A DNA stretch of 13,743 nucleotides from an uncultured Paenibacillaceae bacterium (GTDB lineage Bacteria > Bacillota > Bacilli > Aneurinibacillales > Aneurinibacillaceae), in NCBI GenBank assembly GCA_946478845.1, contig CAMLDI010000064.1, positions 1 to 13,743 of the forward strand, read 5' to 3'. The translations under genes and the position numbers were made by a program. The notes beneath the pieces were generated by a model. That model searched no databases, was not told the origin of the DNA, and saw only the letters and a list, made by a program, of their open reading frames with translations. Of this stretch, positions 6,693-13,516 are shown one piece after another (position 1 is the stretch's first letter; every line of letters starts with the position of its first letter).

Positions 6693-6920
6693 ATGATATT
6701 TGTCTATGTATACGCACACGGGAATCCGCCTCCCCTCTGTCTCCCAGCTAACCCTGGTGACAAATGGGCGGACTTTAAAGAGGTAATTCGCAACATGTAT
6801 AAAGTTAATCCTGATCAAGTAGAAATGACTCATTTTGATGAACCATTCCAACCTCAAGATGATAAAACCCTTGCAGAATTGGGGATTCGTCAAAAAAGCC
6901 TTCTCAAAATTAAAGCCTAA
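6693..6920 (+). CDS. dmpO: Phenol hydroxylase P4, oxygenase gamma subunit (short form)
   Basis: A 75-residue protein resembling the core of DmpO/P4, the gamma subunit of phenol hydroxylase. The opening MIFVYVYAHGNPPPLCLPA corresponds to the strand segment near residue 25 of DmpO, and DEPFQPQDDKTLAELGI followed by KSLLKI corresponds to its conserved DEPF.P..D.SL.E.GI..KS.L pattern. DmpO is about 119 residues, so this form lacks roughly the first 22 residues and the C-terminal tail. It is not truncated by mutation: AAAGGAGG lies 10 bases before ATG 6693, and no frame upstream extends it. It sits in the expected place directly after the alpha subunit, 24 bases away. Confidence 0.85.
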   Translation: MIFVYVYAHGNPPPLCLPANPGDKWADFKEVIRNMYKVNPDQVEMTHFDEPFQPQDDKTLAELGIRQKSLLKIKA

Positions 6921-6951
6921 GGTCAATTAACAACAATAGGAGGAATCTAAA

Positions 6952-7866
6952 ATGGCAATTATTCGTCTAGGCAGAGTACAACTGAGATGTCCAAACTGGG
7001 AAAAAAGCGTTCATTACTACAAGAATGTCCTTGGCTTAATTGAAACTGCACGTGATGAAAACCATGTATACCTTAAAGCATGGGACGAGCATGATCACCA
7101 CAGCGTGATTCTTGAAAAAGCAGATTCTGCAGGGTTAGATCACCTGGCTTTTAAAGTTGAAACTGCAGAAGATTTAGATATCTACGAACAAAAATTAATC
7201 GAATATGGTGTTGCAGAAGTTGATAGAATTCCTGCTGGATACCGTATTGCTGAAGGGGAAGCTGTGCGTTTCCGCGTTCCAACTGGCCAACTCGTAGAGC
7301 TTTATCATGAAATCGAAGTGGTTGGAAATGGGTTGCCTCTTGTAAATCCAGATCCATGGCCAGATGGACTTGTAGGAATGGCACCTCCTCGCCTTGACCA
7401 CCTGTTAATCGCTGGTGATGACGTTGAAGGAACCACAAAATTATTCCAGGAAGTTTTCGGATTCCATATGAGTGAAAAACTCGTGGATGAAGATGGGGAA
7501 ACTTACATTGCTACCTGGTTATTTAAAACAAATACACCTCATGACCTGGCTGTTATTAAAGGGCCTCAAGGAAAAGTACATCATATCGGTTTCTGGTTAG
7601 ATGATTGGAATGAAATCCGTAAAGCGGCTGACATTATGGCGAAAAACGATGTCATGATTGATGCAGGCCCTACTCGCCATGGCATTACCCGTGGTCTCAC
7701 CATTTACTTCTTCGACCCATCTGGTAACCGTAATGAAGTATACACTGGCGGATATATGTGCTACGCTGATTCACCAATCATCACCTGGACTCCAGAGGAT
7801 ATCGGACGAGGCATCTTCTATTTTGAAGGTGAGGTAAACGATCGTTTCACCACTGTATTCTCCTAA
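6952..7866 (+). CDS. dmpB: Catechol 2,3-dioxygenase (extradiol, XylE/DmpB type)
   Basis: A 304-residue two-domain extradiol dioxygenase of the vicinal oxygen chelate superfamily (XylE is 307). It cleaves catechol next to the hydroxyls with O2 to give 2-hydroxymuconic semialdehyde. The Fe(II) ligands are H150 (RLDHLLIAG), H211 (KVHHIGF) and E262 (SGNRNEVYTGG), equivalent to XylE H153, H214 and E265. The GPTRHG segment with H243 corresponds to the XylE active-site His246. AGGAGG lies 8 bases before ATG 6952. It lies in the phenol hydroxylase operon, 31 bases after P4, so phenol and catechol oxidation are transcribed together; in the Pseudomonas dmp operon the ferredoxin and dioxygenase follow the reductase gene. 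Confidence 0.97.
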   Translation: MAIIRLGRVQLRCPNWEKSVHYYKNVLGLIETARDENHVYLKAWDEHDHHSVILEKADSAGLDHLAFKVETAEDLDIYEQKLIEYGVAEVDRIPAGYRIAEGEAVRFRVPTGQLVELYHEIEVVGNGLPLVNPDPWPDGLVGMAPPRLDHLLIAGDDVEGTTKLFQEVFGFHMSEKLVDEDGETYIATWLFKTNTPHDLAVIKGPQGKVHHIGFWLDDWNEIRKAADIMAKNDVMIDAGPTRHGITRGLTIYFFDPSGNRNEVYTGGYMCYADSPIITWTPEDIGRGIFYFEGEVNDRFTTVFS

Positions 7867-7890
7867 TCTTAAAGAAGGATCGGTGAAAAA

Positions 7891-8190
7891 ATGAGCCAAT
7901 ATCAAATTCACGTACAACCGGATAACCGTACGATTCAAAGTAAAGAAGGACAATCCATTTTGGATACGGCTTCTCGAAACGGAGTAAAAATTAAAGTCGG
8001 TTGTAAAGGTGGAGGATGCGGCATCTGCAAAATCAAGGTTCTGGAAGGAGATGTGGAGCGGGGAATTTCCTCCCGCTCCGTCCTTTCTCCTGAAGAGATT
8101 GAGCAGGGTTATGCCCTTTCTTGTCAAGCTCAACCGAAAAGTGATGTAGTAATCACTTACGAAAAAAATAAATCTGGGTTAATTACATGA
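7891..8190 (+). CDS. dmpQ: [2Fe-2S] ferredoxin, XylT/DmpQ type
   Basis: A 99-residue plant-type [2Fe-2S] ferredoxin. The cluster cysteines are C38, C43, C46 and C78, in the pattern C-x4-C-x2-C then C; the loop GCKGGGCGICK is typical of XylT/DmpQ. These ferredoxins reduce the active-site iron of catechol 2,3-dioxygenase when it has been inactivated by oxidation to Fe(III), and the position 24 bases after the dioxygenase gene supports that role. In dmp/xyl operons the ferredoxin lies before the dioxygenase, so the order is swapped here. GAAGGA lies upstream of ATG 7891. It is the last gene before the strong terminator at 8201-8244. Confidence 0.92.
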   Translation: MSQYQIHVQPDNRTIQSKEGQSILDTASRNGVKIKVGCKGGGCGICKIKVLEGDVERGISSRSVLSPEEIEQGYALSCQAQPKSDVVITYEKNKSGLIT

Positions 8191-8200
8191 TTGGCACAGT

Positions 8201-8244
8201 GGTATAAGCGTAAAGGGAGTTTTCCCTTTACGCTATACCTTTTA
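8201..8244 (+). terminator. Intrinsic terminator of the phenol/catechol operon
   Basis: GGTATA (8201-8206) and GCGTAAAGGGA (8208-8218) pair with TCCCTTTACGC (8223-8233) and TATACC (8234-8239): 17 bp with one bulged A and a GTTT loop, followed by TTTT. It lies 10 bases after the ferredoxin stop codon and should end most transcripts from the first operon. Confidence 0.85.
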
Positions 8245-8287
8245 TAAAAAAACCAAATAAATAGAAAAAAGTGTGGGAGGAGTAACG

Positions 8288-8572
8288 ATGTCTTATACAT
8301 TAAAAGTTGAACCTATGGGTGTTGAAGTAAATTGCGATGAAGAAGAAACTTTATTGGAAGCTTTATTGCGGGAAGAAGTGAAAGTGAAGAATTTATGCCG
8401 TTCTGGCCGTTGTGGAATGTGTAAATGCCTTGTTACTTCTGGTGAAGTTGATCATGGGGATGCAGGGTCTGACACCTTAATGGAATCTGAACGGGAAGAA
8501 GGGTATGCACTTCTTTGTACATCGACTCCTTTAACAGATGTAGAGATTGAAGTAGAAGAAAGCGTCTTTTAA
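8288..8572 (+). CDS. Second [2Fe-2S] plant-type ferredoxin, possible hydroxylase electron donor
   Basis: A 94-residue acidic [2Fe-2S] ferredoxin with C37, C42, C45 (LCRSGRCGMCKC) and C77 as cluster ligands. It is distinct from the ferredoxin at 7891-8190. The NLCRSGRCGMCKCLVTSGEV block resembles the N-terminal ferredoxin domain of monooxygenase reductases such as DmpP, but no flavin or NAD domain follows. I infer it may replace that domain and pass electrons to the diiron hydroxylase, with a separate reductase elsewhere; a second dioxygenase-rescue ferredoxin is the alternative. ATG 8288 is used because GGGAGG lies 8 bases upstream; the GTG at 8273 would include it. No promoter is evident in the 43 bases after the preceding terminator, so it may depend on read-through. 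Confidence 0.85.
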   Translation: MSYTLKVEPMGVEVNCDEEETLLEALLREEVKVKNLCRSGRCGMCKCLVTSGEVDHGDAGSDTLMESEREEGYALLCTSTPLTDVEIEVEESVF

Positions 8573-8601
8573 GGACTAAAGGAGTTTAAAACAGTTAAAT
8601 A

Positions 8602-9000
8602 AAGAGAGTTTTAGAAAAACAAGTTGAGTTTTTACAAACCTTTGCGAATGCTAAAGGATGGATCGTCGATGAAATCCTGACGGACATTGGAAGTGGTTTA
8701 AATTACAAGCGAAAAAAATGGAATGAACTCCTTGCTATGTCTCAAAAACGTGAAGTTAAAACGATTTTAATTTCCCATCAAGACCGTTTTGTTCGGTTTG
8801 GTTATGAGTGGTTTTAAAGCTTTTTACATAAATGTGGAGTCAACATCGTGGTGGTAAATAATGAGGCCCTCTCTCCACAAGAAGAACTCATCCAAGATTT
8901 ACTCTCAATCATTCATGTTTTTTCTTGTCGTATCTACGGTTTACGGAAATACAAGAAAAAAATAAAAGAGGATAAAGAGTGTTATGAAACGAGCCTATAA
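8602..9000 (+). pseudogene. tnpA: IS607-family serine recombinase TnpA, broken
   Basis: Reading frame from 8602 shows the C-terminal two thirds of an IS607 TnpA: a start like RVLEKQVEFLQTFANAKGW, then DIGSGLNYKRKKW (the GSG.N..RK.. block), then ISHQDRFVRFGYEWF, interrupted by TAA at 8815-8817, then the same frame resumes with VNIVVVNNEALSPQEELIQD and the arginine-rich end IYGLRKYKKKIKEDKE, stopping at 8998-9000. The N-terminal helix-turn-helix and the YARVSS segment with the nucleophilic serine are missing. The gene is therefore dead by truncation and by nonsense mutation. The stop overlaps the tnpB start region by 17 bases. Confidence 0.85.
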
Positions 9001-9556
9001 AACCGAAATCCAATTAAACCCTGATCAGGTCAAGAAAGCAAATCAAACGATTGGGGTTTGTCGATATGTTTATAACCTTTTCATTGCTACGAATCAGGCT
9101 TATTACGAAACAGAAAAAAAGTTTATGAGTGGGATGGAGTTTTCGAAGTGACTCAACAATATTTATACCAGGGAAAGAGATTTCTGGATCAAAGAAGTAT
9201 CTAGTAAAGCGGTCGTGGTGAAAACCAAGCCTTCCTTTATTACGATAGAAGATTTAAACGTCAAGGGCATGATGAAAAATAAACATCTTGCCAATCGTGT
9301 GAGAAAACAAAAATTCTACTATTTCCGTACATGGTTACAACAGAAATGTAAACAAAAAGGGATCGAATTACGAGTGGTCAACCGCTTCTATCCCTCTTCT
9401 AAACTTTGTTCTTGCTGTGGTAATAAGAAGGTACAGTTGTCGTTGTCCGAAAGGACATATCGATGTGCATGCTGTGGTACGGAAATAGACAGGGATTTGA
9501 ACGCTAGTTTAAATCTGAAATATGCAACCAACTATACAGTTGTCACTACACGATAA
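8984..9556 (+). pseudogene. tnpB: TnpB (RNA-guided nuclease family) remnant with central deletion
   Basis: ATG 8984 starts a TnpB N-terminus (MKRAYKTEIQLNPDQV, then TIGVCRYVYNLFI) that ends at TGA 9149-9151. The same frame continues to SSKAV near 9210 and then jumps to TKPSFITIEDLNVKGMM, which in full TnpB lies well over 100 residues further on. The deletion removes the RuvC-I segment with its first catalytic aspartate. What remains includes RuvC-II (glutamate of TIEDLNVKGM), the zinc finger CSCCG...CACCG and RuvC-III (DRDLNAS). About 190 codons remain of roughly 370 usual. The frame from GTG 9215 to 9556 is open but is only the C-terminal fragment and has no ribosome binding site. Confidence 0.88.
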
Positions 9557-9660
9557 CTGATAGTGAGTACGGTGGGTTAACATCGGAATGAACGCCTGTG
9601 GAGAGCTAAATCAACGATAGTAGCGAGTAAGTAGCGAGGTCGGGTTCTTAGAAGCAGGAA
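9557..9660 (+). ncRNA. Probable relic of the TnpB guide (omega) RNA / right-end region
   Basis: The roughly 100 bases after the tnpB stop carry GAATGAACGCCTGTGGAG (9587-9604) and end in GAAGCAGGAA (9651-9660). From memory, such blocks recur downstream of IS200/IS605 and IS607 tnpB genes, where the guide RNA scaffold is transcribed. The 9-base direct repeat AGTAGCGAG (9619-9627 and 9630-9638) also lies here. With tnpB dead, an active role is unlikely. The assignment needs a covariance search. Confidence 0.35.
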
Positions 9661-9668
9661 TGATCTAG

Positions 9669-9700
9669 CATAAATGAATGATGGCATTTGTTTATGTTTT
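9669..9700 (+). other. AT-rich hairpin before the first hydratase gene
   Basis: CATAAATGAATG (9669-9680), loop ATGG, CATTTGTTTATG (9685-9696): 12 pairs, two of them wobble, followed by TTTT. It could be the terminal hairpin of the element's right end or a weak terminator. Either way it sits between any upstream promoter and dmpE copy 1. Confidence 0.4.
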
Positions 9701-9718
9701 TAGTAGCAGGAAAATAGG

Positions 9719-10507
9719 ATGGAGGCAACGGGAACTAGAATCGAAGAATTGGCCAGAGCCCTTTACCAGGCTGAATTAAATCGCAAACCAATGGTTCCTT
9801 TAACTGAAACATATCCTGATCTTACACCTGAGGAAGCTTATTATGTGCAATTAGCCTGGGTGAAGTTGAAAGAGAAGGATGGGGCTCAGATTGCTGGCAA
9901 AAAAATTGGACTCACTTCAAAAGCCATGCAAAGGATGCTTGGGGTTAATGAGCCGGATTACGGCCATCTCTTCGATTACATGATGATATCCGATAATGAA
10001 ACCTTCAACACCGAAGAATTATTGCAGCCCCGGATTGAAGCGGAAGTGGCCTTTATCCTAAATAAAGATTTGAAAGGTCCGGGTGTAACCGTGGCTGATG
10101 TGCTGGCTGCCACCAAATATGTGGTGCCAGCTATTGAAATTATCGATAGCCGTATTGAAAATTGGAAAATTAAACTTCAAGATACCATTGCAGATAATGG
10201 TTCATCCGCGCGGGTTGTGTTAGGGAGTAAGCCTTCATCGATTGATGGATTGGACCTGCAATTAATGGGGATGGTTCTTGAAAAGAACGGCCAGCAGATC
10301 AGCACCGGGGCTGGAGCGGCAGCGTTGGGACACCCAGCTTATGCCATTGCCTGGTTAGCCAATAAATTGTCTCAGTTTGATATTACATTGAAAGCCGGAG
10401 AAGTCATTCTTCCCGGAGCGGTAGCAGCAGCTGTAGATGTTGCAAAAGGAGATAATATTACAGTTCTTTTTAGCGGCATTGGTTCTGTTTCTGTGACATT
10501 CGGTTAA
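9719..10507 (+). CDS. dmpE: 2-hydroxypenta-2,4-dienoate hydratase, copy 1
   Basis: A 262-residue member of the DmpE/XylJ/MhpD hydratase family (FAH-like fold), which adds water to 2-hydroxypenta-2,4-dienoate to make 4-hydroxy-2-oxovalerate in the lower meta pathway. Recognisable blocks are [23 protein letters not shown] (about residues 60-82), [12 protein letters not shown] (101-112) with the metal-binding glutamates, [20 protein letters not shown] (141-160) and [19 protein letters not shown]. It shares 212 of 262 residues (81%) with the copy at 10746-11534. ATG 9719 is preceded by GCAGGAAAATAGG, a weaker version of GGAGGAAAATAAGAG before copy 2. The insertion-element remnant lies directly upstream and a terminator follows, so expression is uncertain, though the reading frame is intact. 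Confidence 0.93.
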   Translation: MEATGTRIEELARALYQAELNRKPMVPLTETYPDLTPEEAYYVQLAWVKLKEKDGAQIAGKKIGLTSKAMQRMLGVNEPDYGHLFDYMMISDNETFNTEELLQPRIEAEVAFILNKDLKGPGVTVADVLAATKYVVPAIEIIDSRIENWKIKLQDTIADNGSSARVVLGSKPSSIDGLDLQLMGMVLEKNGQQISTGAGAAALGHPAYAIAWLANKLSQFDITLKAGEVILPGAVAAAVDVAKGDNITVLFSGIGSVSVTFG

Positions 10508-10535
10508 GACATTTTTGAAGCAATATTCCTATTTT

Positions 10536-10571
10536 AATCCTCTGTGCTTGTGCAGAGGATTTCTTTTCTTT
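10536..10571 (+). terminator. Intrinsic terminator between the two hydratase genes
   Basis: AATCCTCTG (10536-10544) pairs perfectly with CAGAGGATT (10553-10561), loop of 8, followed by the T-rich TCTTTTCTTT. It lies about 28 bases after the copy 1 stop and just before the regulatory element at 10581, so it separates copy 1 from the second operon. Confidence 0.8.
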
Positions 10572-10580
10572 GTAATTACA

Positions 10581-10643
10581 ACAGAATCGTACTAAAAAAA
10601 TGGTCATTTTCCGTTAGTTTCTGTCGTATCAAAATTCCGAAAA
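10581..10643 (+). promoter_or_regulatory. Shared upstream element, copy B (lower meta pathway operon)
   Basis: Positions 10584-10643 match 3651-3710 at 44 of 60 bases with no gaps, including GAATCGTACTAA at the left and ATTC.GAAAA at the right. Here the flanking inverted pair is ACAGAA (10581-10586) with TTCTGT (10619-10624). It begins 162 bases before the start codon of hydratase copy 2, close to the 167 bases of copy A. The leader further on contains TATGTTCTTT (10689-10698), like the first promoter region. I infer that the same activator drives both operons. I could not place a good -35/-10 pair. Confidence 0.65.
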
Positions 10644-10745
10644 TTAAATTACTATAGATTTAAGTAAAACCTATTAATACAGTAAAAATATGTTCTTTAA
10701 CAAAAGGGATCATTGCCAGGCATTATATAAGGAGGAAAATAAGAG

Positions 10746-11534
10746 ATGGAGGCAACGCAAACAAGAATCAAAGAATTAGCAAATGCACTTTACCAGGCTG
10801 AATTGGATCGCAAACCCATTCCCCCCTTAACGGATAAATATCCGGATCTTACTCCAGAGGATGCCTATCACATTCAATTGGAGTGGGTAAAGTCTAAGCA
10901 ACAGGATGGGGCTCGTATTACAGGTAAAAAAATCGGATTGACTTCAAAACCCATGCAACAATTAATGGGGGTAAATGAACCGGACTACGGCCATTTATTC
11001 GATTATATGATGATTTCTGATAAAGAAGGAATTAAATCGGATGAATTATTACAGCCTCGCATTGAAGCGGAAGTTGCATTTGTTCTCAAAAAAGACTTGC
11101 AAGGTCCTGGAGTAACGGTAGCTGATGTATTGGCCGCTACTAAATATGTAGTACCTTCCATTGAGGTTGTAGATAGCCGTATTGAGAATTGGAAAATTAA
11201 ATTGCAAGACACCATTGCGGATAATGGTTCTTCCTCCCGTGTCGTATTAGGCAGTAAAGTGACACCGGTTGAAGGATTAGATTTGCAATTAATGGGTATG
11301 GTTCTTGAAATGAATGGGAAGCAAATCAGCACTGGAGCAGGTGCGGCAGCGTTGGGACACCCCGCTTATGCCATTGCCTGGTTAGCCAATAAATTATCTC
11401 AATTTGGTATTACTTTAAAAGCCGGAGAAGTGGTTCTTCCTGGAGCAGTAGCAGCTGCTGTAGAAGTAAAGAAAGGGGACCATATTACCGCTCACTTTAG
11501 CGGCATTGGATCTGTCTCTGTTTCATTTGAATAA
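10746..11534 (+). CDS. dmpE: 2-hydroxypenta-2,4-dienoate hydratase, copy 2
   Basis: A second 262-residue DmpE-family hydratase, gapless in alignment with copy 1 and 81% identical. It keeps the same family blocks: [22 protein letters not shown] (about 61-82), [12 protein letters not shown] (101-112) and [20 protein letters not shown] (141-160). Differences cluster in residues 1-60, 93-99, 172-176 and 242-250, away from the likely active site, so both are probably functional isozymes. AAGGAGG lies 9 bases before ATG 10746. This is the first gene of the dmpE-dmpF-dmpG-dmpH unit and has its own promoter region with the shared element. A 53-base DNA tract (11343-11395) differs from copy 1 at only one base, suggesting gene conversion. 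Confidence 0.94.
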   Translation: MEATQTRIKELANALYQAELDRKPIPPLTDKYPDLTPEDAYHIQLEWVKSKQQDGARITGKKIGLTSKPMQQLMGVNEPDYGHLFDYMMISDKEGIKSDELLQPRIEAEVAFVLKKDLQGPGVTVADVLAATKYVVPSIEVVDSRIENWKIKLQDTIADNGSSSRVVLGSKVTPVEGLDLQLMGMVLEMNGKQISTGAGAAALGHPAYAIAWLANKLSQFGITLKAGEVVLPGAVAAAVEVKKGDHITAHFSGIGSVSVSFE

Positions 11535-11564
11535 TAAAAAAACTAAGAGGAGGGTCAAAGTAAC

Positions 11565-12452
11565 ATGAGCAAGATTAAAGCAGCCATTATTGGATCAGGA
11601 AATATCGGTACGGATTTAATGTATAAATTAGAACGCAGTGATGTTATTGAAGTAACCACCATGATTGGGATTGACCCGGAATCTGAAGGGTTACGCCGCG
11701 CTCGTGAAAAGGGATATCGCACTTTTGATAATGGGATTCAGGGTTTAATTGATAATCCCGATCTTGTAGAAATTGTTTTTGATGCAACGTCTGCAAAAGC
11801 TCATGAATACAATGCAAAGATTCTTGAGGAAATGGGGATTTTTGCGGTAGATTTAACCCCTGCAGCAGTAGGGCCTTTCCTTAGCCCTGCAGTAAATATG
11901 GGATCAAATCTGGAAGCGAAAAACGTGAATATGATTACCTGTGGCGGACAGGCTACCATTCCTATGGTTTATGCTGTGAACCGGGTAGCAGACGTTACTT
12001 ATGGAGAAATTGTAGCCACTGTAGCTAGCAAAAGTGCAGGTCCCGGCACCCGGGCCAATATTGATGAGTTCACGGAAACCACAAGTAAAGGCATTGAGGT
12101 GGTAGGGGGTGCAGATAAAGGGAAAGCGATTATTATCCTGAACCCTGCAGAACCTCCAATTATGATGAGAGACACTGTTCGCTGTGAAGTGAAAAACATA
12201 GATCAGGAGAAAATTCGCCAATCCATTTATGACATGGAGAAAACGGTACAAGAGTATGTGCCTGGTTATAAATTGAAACAAGAGCCTATGTTTGATGGGA
12301 ACGTAGTAACCATTTTCCTTGAAGTAGAAGGGGCAGGGGATTACTTGCCTACTTATGCCGGGAACTTAGATATTATGACTGCAGCGGCAACTCGTGTAGC
12401 TGAAGATTTTGCTCGTAATATGTTAGAAAAACGTGGACTGTTACAAAAGTAG
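11565..12452 (+). CDS. dmpF: Acetaldehyde dehydrogenase (acylating)
   Basis: A 295-residue member of the DmpF/MhpF/BphJ family, which oxidises acetaldehyde with NAD+ and coenzyme A to acetyl-CoA. The N-terminal Rossmann segment [17 protein letters not shown] (about residues 6-22) binds NAD. The catalytic cysteine is C126 in [11 protein letters not shown], equivalent to Cys132 of DmpF. The C-terminal part ([20 protein letters not shown], about 245-264) is the dimer-forming region. In this family the enzyme forms a channelling complex with the aldolase encoded next (12473-13516), passing acetaldehyde directly. GAGGAGGG lies upstream of ATG 11565, 30 bases after hydratase copy 2. Length is close to the usual 300-315 residues. 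Confidence 0.97.
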   Translation: MSKIKAAIIGSGNIGTDLMYKLERSDVIEVTTMIGIDPESEGLRRAREKGYRTFDNGIQGLIDNPDLVEIVFDATSAKAHEYNAKILEEMGIFAVDLTPAAVGPFLSPAVNMGSNLEAKNVNMITCGGQATIPMVYAVNRVADVTYGEIVATVASKSAGPGTRANIDEFTETTSKGIEVVGGADKGKAIIILNPAEPPIMMRDTVRCEVKNIDQEKIRQSIYDMEKTVQEYVPGYKLKQEPMFDGNVVTIFLEVEGAGDYLPTYAGNLDIMTAAATRVAEDFARNMLEKRGLLQK

Positions 12453-12472
12453 AATAGGAGGGGAGAATCATT

Positions 12473-13516
12473 ATGGAGAGAAAAAGCAATTTGCCTATTA
12501 AAATTACTGAAGTAAGTTTACGGGATGGCAGCCATGCCGTTTCCCATCAGTTTACTGAAGAACAGGTGCGCAATGTGGTGCGTGCATTAGATGATGCAGG
12601 GATGCATTATATTGAAGTGTGCCACGGGGATGGATTGGGCGGTTCTACCCTCCAATATGGACGGTCTCTTGTAGATGAAATGAAATTAATTGAAGCTGCA
12701 GTAGATGAAGCAAAGCAAGCAACCATCGCTGTGCTGCAACTTCCAGGCATTGGAACGGAACATGAATTGAAACAAGCCCGTTCCCTTGGGGTAGGGTTAG
12801 TTCGTGTTGCTACTCACGTAACAGAAGCAGATGTTTCTGCCCAACATATTAACCTGGCTCGTGAATTAGGAATGGAAACCATTGGATTTTTAATGATGGC
12901 CCACTCTGTATCTCCAGAGAAATTAGTAGAGCAGGCCAAATTAATGGAGAGCTATGGTGCACAGGCCGTATATGCCACAGATTCTGCCGGAGCCATGACT
13001 CCTGAAGATGTGCGGGTTCGCATTGCAGCGCTTAGAGAAAACCTTTCCTGTGAAATCGGCTTCCATGCCCATAACAACATGTCTTTAGCTGTGGCTAATA
13101 CTTTAACAGCCATCGAAGAAGGGGCGACCCGCATTGATGGAAGCGTGCGTTGCCTTGGGGCGGGTTCCGGAAATACCCAAACAGAAGTATTGATTGCTGT
13201 TCTTGATAAATTAGGCATTCAAACAGGCATTGATTTATATAAAATGATGGATTTAGCGGAAGATGTGGTAGGCCCATTGCTTCCTCGTCCACAGGAGATT
13301 CGCAAAAACAGCTTAACCCTTGGTTATGCAGGGGTATACTCTAGCTTCTTGCTTCACGCTGAGCGTGCAGGCAAACAGTTTGGCCTCGATCCACGGGATA
13401 TTCTCATAGAATTAGGCCGTATGAAAGCCATTGGTGGACAGGAAGATATGATTCTTGATATGGCAGCGAATATGGCAAAAGCCCGTGGACTTGGTAAAGA
13501 GGTGGGACAAGCATAA
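12473..13516 (+). CDS. dmpG: 4-hydroxy-2-oxovalerate aldolase
   Basis: A 347-residue DmpG/MhpE/BphI aldolase, splitting 4-hydroxy-2-oxovalerate into pyruvate and acetaldehyde. The HMGL-like TIM barrel starts with EVSLRDGSHAVSHQF, giving R17 and D18 and the catalytic-loop H21. Metal ligands are D18, H198 and H200 (GFHAHNN), matching DmpG D18, H200 and H202. The C-terminal 60-70 residues (about 275-345, with NSLTLGYAGVYSSFLLHAE) form the communication domain that contacts the dehydrogenase. AGGAGGGGAG lies about 8 bases before ATG 12473, and its stop overlaps the dmpH start by one base (TAATG). Gene order dmpE-F-G-H matches the Pseudomonas dmp and xyl operons. Confidence 0.97.
   Translation: MERKSNLPIKITEVSLRDGSHAVSHQFTEEQVRNVVRALDDAGMHYIEVCHGDGLGGSTLQYGRSLVDEMKLIEAAVDEAKQATIAVLQLPGIGTEHELKQARSLGVGLVRVATHVTEADVSAQHINLARELGMETIGFLMMAHSVSPEKLVEQAKLMESYGAQAVYATDSAGAMTPEDVRVRIAALRENLSCEIGFHAHNNMSLAVANTLTAIEEGATRIDGSVRCLGAGSGNTQTEVLIAVLDKLGIQTGIDLYKMMDLAEDVVGPLLPRPQEIRKNSLTLGYAGVYSSFLLHAERAGKQFGLDPRDILIELGRMKAIGGQEDMILDMAANMAKARGLGKEVGQA

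Larger units (their letters stand above)
8602..9700 (+). mobile_element. Decayed IS607-type element (tnpA-tnpB remnants)
   Basis: Overlapping remnants of a serine-recombinase tnpA and a tnpB, in the order and 17-base overlap usual for IS607. Both have internal stops and deletions, so the element cannot move itself. The left part (the MerR-like DNA-binding domain and catalytic serine of TnpA) is gone, so the left end cannot be placed; the right end lies between the tnpB stop and dmpE. It interrupts the pathway between the second ferredoxin and the first hydratase gene. IS607 does not make clear target duplications and none is seen. Confidence 0.8.

Noticed and set aside
8193..8208. TGGCAC before GGTATA as a sigma-54 -24/-12 promoter
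   Set aside because: The -12 half (TTGC) is missing, and the sequence forms part of the terminator stem. No other -24/-12 pair was found upstream of the operons.
9215..9556. A separate 113-codon transposase gene starting at GTG 9215
   Set aside because: It is in the same frame as the tnpB N-terminal fragment, starts at a deletion junction and lacks a ribosome site, so it is part of the tnpB pseudogene.
9619..9638. Direct repeats AGTAGCGAG as the start of a CRISPR array
   Set aside because: Only two 9-base copies with a 2-base gap; no spacer-repeat periodicity. They fit the omega-RNA-like tail of the element.
10721..10730. TTATATAA just before the hydratase copy 2 ribosome site as a -10 box
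   Set aside because: It is directly next to the ribosome binding site, which would leave almost no leader, and has no -35 at acceptable distance.
11904..12281. Long minus-strand frames inside dmpF, dmpG and the dioxygenase gene
   Set aside because: They are shadows of strongly conserved genes, with no ribosome sites or recognisable products.
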